NCBI RefSeq assembly: GCF_009664085.1
Contig: NZ_CP039268.1
Span: 1,101,501 to 1,165,500 of the forward strand
DNA: 64,000 nt
Reading direction: 5' to 3'
DNA from: Thermochromatium tepidum ATCC 43061
Lineage (GTDB): Bacteria > Pseudomonadota > Gammaproteobacteria > Chromatiales > Chromatiaceae
Under the pieces are notes generated by a model. It searched no databases. It was given only the letters and a program-made list of their open reading frames with translations, and was not told where the DNA came from. This document shows, piece by piece, positions 1-7,738 of this stretch. Both the position numbers and the translations under genes were made by a program. Within the stretch, counting starts at the first letter, position 1. Every line of letters starts with the position of its first letter.

Positions 1-45
1 CAGGTCCGCCAGGAGTGGATCGTCAATCACTGAAGACCAATTCAC
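1..45 (-). CDS. Start of a gene running off the left edge, possibly Uma2/DUF820 family
   Basis: Only 15 codons are in the window. A GTG start at 45 is preceded, at a spacing of about 8 bases, by a good ribosome binding site (GGAGG on the minus strand, 54-58). The start reads MNWSSVIDDPLLADL, which resembles the N-terminus of Uma2-family (DUF820) putative endonucleases. It begins about 58 bp downstream of the csm2 stop, where csm3 would be expected. Too little is visible to be sure of the family; a GTG at 54 is an alternative start but sits directly on the ribosome binding site. Confidence 0.3.
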   Translation of the reverse strand, partial: MNWSSVIDDPLLADL

Positions 46-102
46 TTTGTTCACCTCCACGACCAGATCTCGGATCGAATGGATAGTTAGGGACCCGCGC
101 CC

Positions 103-585
103 CTAGTTCTCGCGCGGGCGCTCGGCCTTGTAGAAGCCCAGGAAGGCCTCCAGGAACAGCTTCACCTGGCCCAGTGTCTTGGCATCCTCGGCCTGACGCA
201 GACAGTGATTGAGCAGGGCCACGAAGTTGGCATCGACCAGATCGCGCCCCTTGGCATAGGCGGCCTTGGCGTTGAGCATCAGGATGAAGGGCCGGTACTC
301 CGCAAAGCGCTCGGGGGCCTGCTCCACCTTGGCCACCCACATCAACAGCTCATCGTAGAACCGGCGCAGTTGGCTCGGCTTGTTGCAGCGCTGGTTGCTC
401 TCGCTGATGGTCTTGGCACAGCGCTGGGCTACCTCGTTGAACAACTGGGCCTCCAGGTTGGCGCCAAACCGGACCCGGCTCAGATCGATGCCCGGCACAG
501 GGGGTTCGTCGCGCCGTTGGAAGCGGTTGTCGCCGCCCCGCTGGGGGCCGCGTGGGTTGGAGTAGTTGGAACGTCCTTCGGCCAT
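103..585 (-). CDS. csm2: Type III-A CRISPR effector small subunit Csm2
   Basis: Csm2 is the small alpha-helical subunit that forms the second filament of the type III-A (Csm) complex and helps hold the crRNA-target duplex. The 160-residue product has the family's hallmarks: an N-terminal low-complexity stretch, then a helical core with SQLRRFYDELLMW and MLNAKAAYAKGRDLVDANFV, and the C-terminal signature KLFLEAFLGFYKAERP. The start at 585 was chosen because the family-like sequence follows it; an in-frame ATG further upstream would overlap cas10. It lies 13 bp downstream of cas10 and is probably co-transcribed with cas6 and cas10. The expected csm3 does not follow directly. Confidence 0.87.
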   Translation of the reverse strand: MAEGRSNYSNPRGPQRGGDNRFQRRDEPPVPGIDLSRVRFGANLEAQLFNEVAQRCAKTISESNQRCNKPSQLRRFYDELLMWVAKVEQAPERFAEYRPFILMLNAKAAYAKGRDLVDANFVALLNHCLRQAEDAKTLGQVKLFLEAFLGFYKAERPREN

Positions 586-598
586 GGGATGAATCCTC

Positions 599-3313
599 TC
601 AGTCGCGGGTCTGATAGAGATGGGTAAAGAGCGCCAGGCGATAGGCACCGCCGAAACGCTCGATGCCCTGCTGGGCGATGACCTGAGCCAGACGCTGCAT
701 CAGGCGCCGACGTTCCGGTTCCAGATCGCGACCACGCAGGCGTTGCTCCAGCATCCGATAGGTGCGATAGGCAAACTGGCTGTGCCAGATGGCATCCTCC
801 GGGCGTGCGGTCTTGGGATTCTGGAACCGCTCCGCCTTGTCGATGAGTTCCAGCAGGCCATAGAGATATCCGGTGCTCAGACCGATCTCGGTCACCAGCC
901 CCTCCAGTTCGGTGCGCGCCTGGTCCAGTTCATCGAAGGTCGTCCAGGGTACGGTCTGGCCAAAGCCGGTCACGCTGTCTTTCGCGGGACGGTGCGTCTT
1001 GGCCGCCTCCAGGGCCTGTTCGCCAAGTTCCGCCAGATGGCGCACGGGGAGCCCCGGCTTGGTGGTCGAGAGACCGGCCGAGAAATGGATGCCGGGGTTC
1101 TCGGCGACATAGCACCGAAACGCGGCACGCAGTTCACGCGCCAGATCCATCTGCGTCTTCCAGGGGCCGATCAGGAAGAAGTCATCCCCGCCGGCAAACA
1201 CGGTATAGGCATTCTTGTAGCGGGTGCGGCACAGCCACGGCAGATAAAGGGCGAAGAAGGCGTTCATCTGGCGCGAGAGCGCGGCCATCTTGGCGAAGGT
1301 CGGGGCCTTGAGTCCGCGCTGGAAAATGGCACCCAGGTTGTCCACATCGCCCTTGAGCGTGGTCAGGGCGCGAATGCCGACCCAGCGCCCGCGCCCATCG
1401 AGGCGCTGATCCTCACAGGCCAGATGGTTGAAGGTCTTGGGTTCGCCGGGACCGGCGTCAAACGGCTCCTCGGGATCGGCGCGACCGTATTTGTCCTCGA
1501 ACCAGGGATGACCGACCTCATCGCCCAGAAAGCGCGGGATATAGGCGTTGATCGCGCGGCGCGCGTAGCCGTTCCACAGCGGGCAGGTGCCGTCTTCATC
1601 CGGCAGACTGAAATCCCAGACCCGTAACAGGTTGTCGCACCAGACCTCGGGACCAAAACGCCCGCTCGCCTCCTCGTCGCCGGTGAAGCCGATGCGATAA
1701 CCGAACAGGTCGATGGCGAGCGTGTCGCGGACGATCGGGGAGCGACTCACCAACAGCCGTTCGTGGCGGGTCAGCCAGTTGCCCAGGTCGATCTGGTCCT
1801 TGGCCAGACGCCCGAGCTGGATGGTGCGACCGGCCTCCGTGAGGTGCGTGACCGCCGGCGACCGTCCGTCGATCTGACAGACGCCACGGGTGTTGTCGAA
1901 GCGGTCGAGGAAACCCGTAAAGGCCGCCGTCGGGGCCGACTCGCCACAGAGCCCGAAGCGTTGGGCCTTGGCCTGTTCGAGCTGGGCGAACAGCCGTTTC
2001 ATCAGTGCGTCGAAGCCCCTCACCCCTGTCCCTCTCCCGTTGTGAGAGGGGTGAGTCGAGGTCAGAAAGTCGTTACACGAGGCCGCCATCCATGCCAGTC
2101 CCACCCCGAACTGTCCGTGACTGTGCTCCAGACACCAGGCGTCGATGTCGCGACGCACGCGCTTGAGCGCCTCCAGGGTCTCGGCGGTGTTGGGCGCCAC
2201 GATCAGGAACTTGCCGGCGGCGTTGATGATCTGGCTGGTTGCGGGCAAGGCCAGCGCATCGAGCACCCGCATGGCGGCGCATTCGGTCAGGAGACCGACG
2301 TAGAACGAGCGTCCGCGCAACAGCTTGGCGGCGCGGCGGTTGGTCTCCCCGCCGCTGGCGAAGATAAACTCCTGGATGCCGAACAGATCGCCCTGGATCA
2401 AAAGCAACTTCGACTCATCCCAGTCGCGGCGGTCGTGCTGCGCCTGAGCCACGGCCTCGGGATCATCACCGCGCTCGTGATGGTAACGCCACAGCGCTAC
2501 GGCCAGCGCCGCCACGGCCTTGGAGTGGTCGTAGAGTGAGACCTCCGGCCGGACGCCAAAGGCGGTGGCCGAGGGGATGGCGTGGGTGAAGGTCAGCCAC
2601 AGGGTCTCGAAGTGGTCGAGCCACAGGTCGAGCCGTGCGCGGTGTGAGGTCGGGATCGCGGTCAGCGCCTCAAGAAAGCCATCCCAGAGCCGGCGATAGT
2701 CGGCCTGAGCCTGGCCGACCTGGTTGGTTTCGACCTCCTTGGCCGGCACCGGGAACAGCGTCAAGGGCGCCAAGGGCCGGAGCGGATAGCGTTTGGTCAG
2801 TGTCTCCGGCTTGGTGTCTGTCTCATCCAGACAGATCTGCTCAAACAGCGTCAACTGCCGGGACGTGATGTGGTTGAGCTTGGTACTGGTCTGCTCCTCG
2901 CTGTCGTTGTAGCGGTCGAAGGTCTCGCGCTCGAAGCCCGAGGCCACGCGGTCGGCGGTGGCGATGATCCACTGCATGAACGTGGTCGGTTTGTGGTGAC
3001 AGGCGGCGGCATTGATGAGCGAGTCGTCGGCGTCGCGATCCTTCCAGGCCGCAAAGGGCGTCATGTCCTGACCGACGAGGCCCGGCAGGTGCGGTTCCAG
3101 TTGGTCGATCGCCAGCGCGGTATAGGCCGCATGGCGATGGCTGTACCAGTGCCGACCGCCTTGCTCCTGACGGCGGGCGTAGAGCTGAAGATGGGTCTCC
3201 AGCGCCTCGGGGTCGATCATAAGCCCCGCACGCTCGGCGAACTTGCCGACATCATGCAGCAGGCCCGCGAGTGCGACCCGGCAGGAGGCGGCCAAGCGGT
3301 CATCGTGTGTCAT
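599..3313 (-). CDS. cas10: Type III-A CRISPR large subunit Cas10/Csm1
   Basis: Cas10 is the large subunit of the Csm complex. On target RNA binding its palm domain makes cyclic oligoadenylates and its HD domain can cut single-stranded DNA. The 904-residue product has an N-terminal HD motif (LLHDVGKF, about residues 18-25) and the catalytic palm motif FAGGDDFFLIG with GGDD near residue 707, preceded by GDVDNLGAIF. Both active sites look intact. The ATG at 3313 has GGAG seven bases upstream; an ATG at 3325 is an alternative. A palindromic repeat is inserted in frame near residues 420-432. The intact GGDD matters because a CARF effector that would respond to its product lies at 6328-7473. Confidence 0.92.
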   Translation of the reverse strand: MTHDDRLAASCRVALAGLLHDVGKFAERAGLMIDPEALETHLQLYARRQEQGGRHWYSHRHAAYTALAIDQLEPHLPGLVGQDMTPFAAWKDRDADDSLINAAACHHKPTTFMQWIIATADRVASGFERETFDRYNDSEEQTSTKLNHITSRQLTLFEQICLDETDTKPETLTKRYPLRPLAPLTLFPVPAKEVETNQVGQAQADYRRLWDGFLEALTAIPTSHRARLDLWLDHFETLWLTFTHAIPSATAFGVRPEVSLYDHSKAVAALAVALWRYHHERGDDPEAVAQAQHDRRDWDESKLLLIQGDLFGIQEFIFASGGETNRRAAKLLRGRSFYVGLLTECAAMRVLDALALPATSQIINAAGKFLIVAPNTAETLEALKRVRRDIDAWCLEHSHGQFGVGLAWMAASCNDFLTSTHPSHNGRGTGVRGFDALMKRLFAQLEQAKAQRFGLCGESAPTAAFTGFLDRFDNTRGVCQIDGRSPAVTHLTEAGRTIQLGRLAKDQIDLGNWLTRHERLLVSRSPIVRDTLAIDLFGYRIGFTGDEEASGRFGPEVWCDNLLRVWDFSLPDEDGTCPLWNGYARRAINAYIPRFLGDEVGHPWFEDKYGRADPEEPFDAGPGEPKTFNHLACEDQRLDGRGRWVGIRALTTLKGDVDNLGAIFQRGLKAPTFAKMAALSRQMNAFFALYLPWLCRTRYKNAYTVFAGGDDFFLIGPWKTQMDLARELRAAFRCYVAENPGIHFSAGLSTTKPGLPVRHLAELGEQALEAAKTHRPAKDSVTGFGQTVPWTTFDELDQARTELEGLVTEIGLSTGYLYGLLELIDKAERFQNPKTARPEDAIWHSQFAYRTYRMLEQRLRGRDLEPERRRLMQRLAQVIAQQGIERFGGAYRLALFTHLYQTRD
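2019..2055. repeat. Palindromic repeat inserted in frame inside cas10
   Basis: CTCACCCCT at 2019-2027 and AGGGGTGAG at 2047-2055 form a perfect 9-bp inverted repeat around a CCCTCTCCC-type loop. This is the look of a common dispersed intergenic palindrome. Here it is translated in frame (STHPSHNGRGTGVRGF) and lengthens Cas10 by roughly a dozen residues between the HD and palm regions. Confidence 0.5.
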
Positions 3314-3360
3314 CGGTTTCTCCATGCGGCATATTCTCCAACTGTTTTCCGATCTGTCGT

Positions 3361-4407
3361 CTAGCGCAAGCTTGCAAGCCGATAGCGCCCCAACCCGAAG
3401 GCCGTACCCTGCCCGACATGCGTCCACTGCCCGAACCAGAGCGCCGGCCACAGCTCGGCAAGCGCCGGGCCTTCGAGGCTGACTTCACCGATCAGCCCCC
3501 CGAGCTGCATCAGCGCCTCCTGACGCGAGGAATAGCGCGTCCAGTCGTGCCAGCGCAGCCAATCGACCTCCAGCCGCAGGGCAGCCGGATCGGTCGGCAG
3601 CCGACGATGATCGAAGCGGTCGGGATCACCGCCATGCGCGGCGGCCAGGGTGCGCAGTCGGCGATAGAGGGCATGGGCGATGTCGAGCGCGGTCAGCTCG
3701 CGCGCGCCGATGCGCCGCCCGTCGCGCTTGAGCCGCCAGGGGGTGAGCAGGTGTAGATGGGCGCGTGCCGGGACTGGTGGCACCAGGGGCGCGACGGTCT
3801 CCAGCGCCTCATAGCGTCCGACGGTGGCGTCATAGACCGTCTGCCAGTCCTCTGCGCCGAGCGTCCCTTCGCGCTCGACGGCGGTCAGGGTGAAGCGTCC
3901 GCCTGAGCGCCCGAAACCGCGCGCCCCGGCCAGGCCGAAGGCGTGGATCAGGTAGGGCATCTGCTGGATGCCCGCGCCCAGCAACTGGAGATCGAGGTGA
4001 AAGGCGGTGTCCGGCTCCACCACACGCGGGGCGCACGGATCGATGGCGAGGATGAAGGGATGCGGTGATCCGCCCGGTGTGCCCTGGGCGTCTGGGGTCT
4101 CGAACAGGGTCGAATAGACGCAGTGGTGGATGAGCAGACAGCCCGTACAGGTCGGCTGACGGGTGACACAGGCGGTGCGGCGCAGTCCGTAGCCGAGCAG
4201 TCCCCGCCAGGCCGAGCCGCTGTACTCGGGCAAGCGGATCGACTCCTGAGCCGTGAAATGAACGCGGAAGTGCGCCAGTGGCGGCACAGACTCGACCGTC
4301 GGCCCCGTGGCCAAGGGCTTCGGGTCGGGGGCCGACCCATCTGCCATCTCGAAACTGGCTGTCATGGACTGCAACGACTTCAGCTCGACGGGTTCTTTCC
4401 AACCCAT
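3361..4407 (-). CDS. cas6: CRISPR pre-crRNA processing endoribonuclease Cas6
   Basis: Cas6 cuts the precursor CRISPR transcript within the repeats to give mature crRNAs. The 348-residue product has two RAMP-like halves. The first contains IRLPEYSGSAWRGLLGYGLR followed by a CxxC-CxxxxxHHC cluster (residues about 85-102) that could bind zinc. The second ends in the glycine-rich GQGTAFGLGRYRL typical of the Cas6 C-terminal domain. The ATG at 4407 is chosen for the GAGGAGG about eight bases upstream. It precedes cas10 by about 47 bp in what looks like a cas6-cas10-csm2 operon. A 284-bp internal segment (3701-3984) is repeated at 10399-10682. Confidence 0.85.
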   Translation of the reverse strand: MGWKEPVELKSLQSMTASFEMADGSAPDPKPLATGPTVESVPPLAHFRVHFTAQESIRLPEYSGSAWRGLLGYGLRRTACVTRQPTCTGCLLIHHCVYSTLFETPDAQGTPGGSPHPFILAIDPCAPRVVEPDTAFHLDLQLLGAGIQQMPYLIHAFGLAGARGFGRSGGRFTLTAVEREGTLGAEDWQTVYDATVGRYEALETVAPLVPPVPARAHLHLLTPWRLKRDGRRIGARELTALDIAHALYRRLRTLAAAHGGDPDRFDHRRLPTDPAALRLEVDWLRWHDWTRYSSRQEALMQLGGLIGEVSLEGPALAELWPALWFGQWTHVGQGTAFGLGRYRLASLR

Positions 4408-4632
4408 GTCATCAGCCTCCTCAAGGCTTCGATCCAATGGCCGCTGTGCGCCGTGGCCTCCCTGCCTCCCTGGCCTACCTACCTCCCTGGCTTCAGACGG
4501 GCCACCGGCGCGGGGTGCATCGTCTCAGCTTTGGTTGGTCATCGCCGGGGCTGCAAGCTTGCGCCAGTTGGAATTCAGGTTCGCACGCGGGCGTGCACAT
4601 GGAAGTGTCGCCTTAAGCGCAGTTGACACCAA

Positions 4633-4646
4633 GTGATCTAGATCAA
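4633..4646. promoter_or_regulatory. FNR/CRP-type palindrome upstream of cas6
   Basis: GTGATCTAGATCAA matches the FNR consensus TTGAT-N4-ATCAA at 9 of 10 defined bases and contains a perfect 12-bp palindrome. It lies about 226 bp upstream of the cas6 start and is repeated in copy 2 at 10820-10833. Regulation by an FNR-like factor is inference only. Confidence 0.35.
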
Positions 4647-4694
4647 TTTTCGAGCCGAGTGTGGAGGCGGGTTGTAGAGGGCGGCTTTCAATTT

Positions 4695-4853
4695 GTGGGA
4701 GTGGCTTTAGCCGCGATTCGGAGCCGATTTATTTGTCGCGGCCAAAAGCCGCATCCTCCGGGATGCGTGGGTGGGGTAGGAGCGCCTTCAGGCGCGATCG
4801 CGGTGCCCATCCCCGCATCAACCGCCAAGATCGCGGCTAAAGCCGCTCCTACC
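4695..4853. repeat. REP-like palindrome cluster
   Basis: Three related imperfect palindromes occur: about 4695-4717 (GGCTTTAGCC core), 4776-4800 (GCGCCTTCAGGCGC core) and 4829-4853 (GGCTAAAGCC core, inverted relative to the first). Each carries GTAGGAGCG-like flanks. They are typical extragenic REP elements and recur at 10882-11040 and 39763-39789. Confidence 0.75.
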
Positions 4854-5019
4854 GTTGTGATTTCGGCCAGTCAGCGCACGACGCTCGAGTCTTAATCCCC
4901 TCAAAAGCGGGTCTCGATGCGAACAGGCGTGGATGGGCCTGACGCAAGCCGTCGCGCCGGTCCTGTTCCAGGTCACAGAGGCTGGTCAGCCACAACGGGG
5001 CCAGCGCCCCGGGTGTGGT

Positions 5020-5276
5020 CGTGGCGAGCAGGCGGAACCGGTCACAGCCAGTTCGGCCAGCTCTGAGCCGAACGCTTTCTGATTGACCCGCGCCCAGGCT
5101 GTGCGCAGACAGCCGGCCAGGGTCTAGGGTGGCGGGAAGCGCGGTGCATCGGCACCGGCCTGATCGTCGAACGGACGTCCCGAGCGCACGATCAGCGGGG
5201 CCAGGGGCTCCAGGCTGACCACTGGACTCGGGGGCACCGATTGGACAGGCTGACGTTGCACGGGCGTGGCAGATTT
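5020..5276 (-). pseudogene. Relic of a type III-B cmr3 gene (5' part)
   Basis: Conceptual translation from about 5276 reads PLAPLIVRSGRPFDDQAGA, then RFPPP, a stop, then TLAGCLRTAWARVNQKAFG. This matches the N-terminal region of Cmr3/Csm4-like RAMP proteins: the R-grPF motif, then the FPPP.T.AG..R.a segment. A TAG at 5124-5126 interrupts it exactly between FPPP and TLAG. After about residue 75 the frame is lost, although another frame remains protein-like to about 4925. It is a non-functional remnant of a Cmr operon; the identification rests on motif recall. Confidence 0.5.
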
Positions 5277-5288
5277 ACTGGTCTCATG

Positions 5289-5369
5289 CTACCCCGCCTT
5301 TGCCTGATGCTTATCCCGTTTCTGCTGCTTATCGTAACGAATCGGGCCTTTGTGCTTGGATTTGGCCAT
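5289..5369 (-). CDS. Very small basic ORF between the DUF29 gene and the cmr3 relic
   Basis: This is a 26-codon frame, MAKSKHKGPIRYDKQQKRDK and six further residues, with almost half its residues basic or glutamine. It overlaps the 3' end of the DUF29 gene in another frame and is in frame with the cmr3 relic that follows its stop. No family was recognised and no clear ribosome binding site was seen. It could be the end of a lost gene rather than a real peptide. Confidence 0.2.
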   Translation of the reverse strand: MAKSKHKGPIRYDKQQKRDKHQAKAG

Positions 5370-5826
5370 CGTTGCGAACCTGTGCGTTTTCGGGCAGCCA
5401 ATCGGAGTCCAGCATGGTCTCCAGCGGCCAGGGGCAATCGAGCGGCAGATCGGATAGTCCCGTCTCGCGCACGGCCAGATCGCGCCCGTCGCTCCAGGCA
5501 TCCGCAAACCAATCGGGATCGGAGAGGGTGCGTTTCAGACTGGGCGTGCGCTTCAAGCGGCGCGCGATGGCGGCGCGCTGGGTGCGGATCGTGGATTCCC
5601 AACTAGCACCGCGCCGCTCGGGCTGGTAGCACCATTTCAGCAAGTGCCCGATCAGGATCGCCATGCGGCTGATCAGCTCGCGTTGCTCGCTCTTGCCCAC
5701 ATCCTCGATCTCCTCGGCCAGGTGCTCTAGGTCGAGCCGGTCGAAACGGCCGGCGCGCAGTGCTTGTGCCTGCTCGTTGGCCCAGGCGACGATGTCAAGG
5801 TCATACAAGCTGGATGATGATTTCAT
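5329..5826 (-). CDS. DUF29 family protein
   Basis: The 165-residue product begins SLYDLDIVAWANEQAQALRA and continues LDLEHLAEEIEDVGKSEQRE, then LLKWCYQP and SWESTIRTQRAAI. This is the standard DUF29 pattern of a conserved N-terminal tyrosine/aspartate segment followed by helices. The biochemical function of the family is not established; members are common in cyanobacteria and gammaproteobacteria. The start overlaps the stop of the upstream 89-codon frame by ATGA at 5823-5826, which suggests translational coupling. It lies between two relics of the Cmr operon. Confidence 0.8.
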   Translation of the reverse strand: MKSSSSLYDLDIVAWANEQAQALRAGRFDRLDLEHLAEEIEDVGKSEQRELISRMAILIGHLLKWCYQPERRGASWESTIRTQRAAIARRLKRTPSLKRTLSDPDWFADAWSDGRDLAVRETGLSDLPLDCPWPLETMLDSDWLPENAQVRNDGQIQAQRPDSLR

Positions 5827-6092
5827 TGATTACGGACTCCCAGATCAGCAATGGTGTGGGCGGAGAGCCAGCGCGCCAGAATCAAGGTATCGGCCAGGGT
5901 GGCCAGCGATTGGCGACGAGAGGCCATGAGGATCGCGGTGCGTTGCTCCGTCGTCAGGGCTTCAGACCCGCCCCGGTCCTGGGCGCGGTCGAGCATCTGT
6001 GCGACCTCGGCCGCATGCATGCCGTGCGTCGTCGGACTGTTATCCTCACGCATCCAGGCCAGACGCCGGTCGATCCGGCGACGATCCGCCAC
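5823..6092 (-). CDS. Unrecognised small protein coupled to the DUF29 gene
   Basis: This 89-codon frame ends in TGA overlapping the DUF29 start. Its C-terminal part (REDNSPTTHGMHAAEVAQML, then ALTTEQRTAILMASRRQSLA, then TLILARWLSAHTIADLG) looks like a genuine helical protein. The N-terminal residues overlap the cmr1 relic in another frame, so the true start may be lost and this may be the tail of a larger gene. I do not recognise a family. Confidence 0.35.
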   Translation of the reverse strand: MADRRRIDRRLAWMREDNSPTTHGMHAAEVAQMLDRAQDRGGSEALTTEQRTAILMASRRQSLATLADTLILARWLSAHTIADLGVRNQ

Positions 6093-6292
6093 CAGAAGCG
6101 CAGTTGGCCGCGAATGCCCGCCGCCCGGATCGGCATCGCGGTATCGACTTCCGCCGCCCGGACCCCGCCGCCATACAGCGGCGTGACCAGCTTGCAGGTG
6201 TAATGGGTCCAGGGATCGGCTTCAGCCGCCTTGGTTTCAGACCACGCACTCAATGCAACGCTGGGATCAAGCTCCAGGGTAGATCGACGCAT
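6077..6292 (-). pseudogene. 5' fragment of type III-B cmr1
   Basis: From an ATG at 6292 about 70 codons match the start of Cmr1 RAMP proteins: the motif HYTCKLVTPLYGGGV, then the family signature PIRAAGIRGQLRFWWR. Similarity stops at about 6077. The frame then runs to 5954 with arginine-rich, non-RAMP sequence while another frame becomes coding. Cmr1 binds the 3' end of the crRNA in type III-B complexes; the fragment is far too short (normal length 300 or more) to work. It starts 36 bp downstream of the CARF-RelE gene. Confidence 0.65.
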
Positions 6293-6327
6293 CTCAAAGG
6301 CTCCGTGTGGGTGTCTCGGCGACGGCT

Positions 6328-7473
6328 TCAGTCTTCGTACAGTTCCATACGAACAAAGGGGGCGTAGTGGGCGCGACGCTCGGCCACCACGCGCGCCCCG
6401 GCATCGGTCTTGTGGTTCAGGGTCAGCAGGGCATCGTATTCGACATGATCGACGATGCGCCATACCAGCAGTCGCCAGCCCTCGACCGAGACCAGATAGC
6501 GGTCACGGGTATGATCGCCGCGCTTGAGCCAGAACAAACCGTTGCTCCATGACTCGTGTTTGCCGACCGCCAGTTGCTCGGGCGAGCGAGCCACGCGCGC
6601 GATGTAGTCATCAGGGTTGCAACCTTCAGTGCCACGAACCTTGAGTAAATCATCGAGCGCCCGCCGCGACAGATAGGGCACCAGCGCCGTGGGCCGCTCC
6701 AACTCCTCCCAGATCAGGAAGCCGACCGGCGACAGACTGACCTGCCCCTGACCGACATCCTCGAACAGCGACTCCAGAATCTCGCGCTCCGCGAACGACG
6801 GCAGCGCCTTGTCGAGTTCCGCACGCGGGATGGCCGTCTCGTTCTGGATGCGCTCCAGCAGCGGGCGCAGTGGTTCGAGCCGCGAGCGGGCAAACTCCAC
6901 TGGCATCATCGGTAGCGGAATCAGGGCGCTGGATTGCTCGAAGATGTATTTCGCCTGCACACCCCGGAGCATCCCGATCAGCACCGTGTAGGGCACCAGA
7001 CTCTTGAAGCCACCGGTGGGGTTGAGCACGCACTGTCCGGCGCCATTGGCGTCGATCTCGCGCAGCACGGCCTTGGTGAAATTGAGCACTCCAGCACTCC
7101 GGAAGGTCTGAGCATCCGTCACCTGCAAGCCTGAAATGACCTCGACCCGGCAGAGGATCCCCGGACGGGCCTGCTCCAGATAGCGCTTGACGGCCCAGGC
7201 ACAGGCCTGTCCGTCGACCGTTTCGGAACTGAACAGCACCACTGTGTCCTTGTCGTTCACACCCATGCGGGCCAGCGAGTGGATCTCGGCGGATAAGTCT
7301 CGCGTGAGGGCGGTTTCATCCTCCATGCTGGCGGTGCGGAAGGTGTTGTAGATGACCTTGGACGCGGCCTCGACCCCGCCGTGTTCAGTCACCCAGGCGG
7401 CATCGAAACGGGGCGTTTGTCCAAAGAATTTCTTGGCGGCACTGGTGCCGCAGGTGCACAGATAGACGGGCAT
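6328..7473 (-). CDS. CARF-RelE CRISPR ancillary ribonuclease, Cami1-like
   Basis: The 381-residue protein starts MPVYLCTCGTSAAKKFFG, the first strand and loop of a CARF domain of the APE2256/Csm6-like group. NPTGGFKSLVPYTVLIGML near residues 155-173 is the second CARF signature. A helical, winged-helix-like linker follows (about 210-265). The C-terminal 80 residues (RYLVSVEGWRLLVWRI, then ALLTLNHKTDA) fit a RelE-type mRNA interferase. This is the architecture of Cami1, which is activated by cyclic oligoadenylate and cuts ribosome-associated mRNA (recalled from the literature on the Allochromatium protein). The likely activator is the cas10 at 599-3313. The RelE assignment rests on pattern and position, not on a search. 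Confidence 0.75.
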   Translation of the reverse strand: MPVYLCTCGTSAAKKFFGQTPRFDAAWVTEHGGVEAASKVIYNTFRTASMEDETALTRDLSAEIHSLARMGVNDKDTVVLFSSETVDGQACAWAVKRYLEQARPGILCRVEVISGLQVTDAQTFRSAGVLNFTKAVLREIDANGAGQCVLNPTGGFKSLVPYTVLIGMLRGVQAKYIFEQSSALIPLPMMPVEFARSRLEPLRPLLERIQNETAIPRAELDKALPSFAEREILESLFEDVGQGQVSLSPVGFLIWEELERPTALVPYLSRRALDDLLKVRGTEGCNPDDYIARVARSPEQLAVGKHESWSNGLFWLKRGDHTRDRYLVSVEGWRLLVWRIVDHVEYDALLTLNHKTDAGARVVAERRAHYAPFVRMELYED

Positions 7474-7499
7474 GATGCAACTGACTCCTGGAGACGATG

Positions 7500-7738
7500 A
7501 GCACTATCCGGCGACGAGCATGCTAAAACAAGACAATGTCCTCCGCACGGCGCTGACAGGCGGCGATCTCCTCGGCATTCATCCAGCCCCGAGCGAGGTT
7601 GACAGCCAGAAACGATCCGCCGCCGGTGCACGCCGGACAATGCAGATAAAACCGTGCTGCAACGAAGGGTGCGCATCGCCCAACGATTGCCGACCACGCC
7701 AGCCTCTCAACCGCTGGCAGCACGACGATGCCCAGAAG
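7500..7738. other. Gene-poor gap between cami1-like gene and membrane gene
   Basis: No established gene is seen. On the minus strand a short frame ending at 7523 reads LHCPACTGGGSFLAVNLARG followed by WMNAEEIAACQRRAEDIVLF. It has a CPAC pair and protein-like composition but no clear start or family. It may be the 3' end of a lost gene. Confidence 0.3.

Larger units (their letters stand above)
4495..4924. repeat. Long direct repeat, copy 1 (upstream of cas6)
   Basis: This 430-bp stretch recurs almost identically, in the same orientation, at 10682-11111. A further segment inside cas6 (3701-3984) recurs at 10399-10682, so the second copy equals the first with the roughly 510 bp between 3984 and 4495 deleted. 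The repeat contains an FNR-like palindrome and a REP cluster but no convincing gene. Together the two copies bracket the effector and membrane-protein block. Confidence 0.9.
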
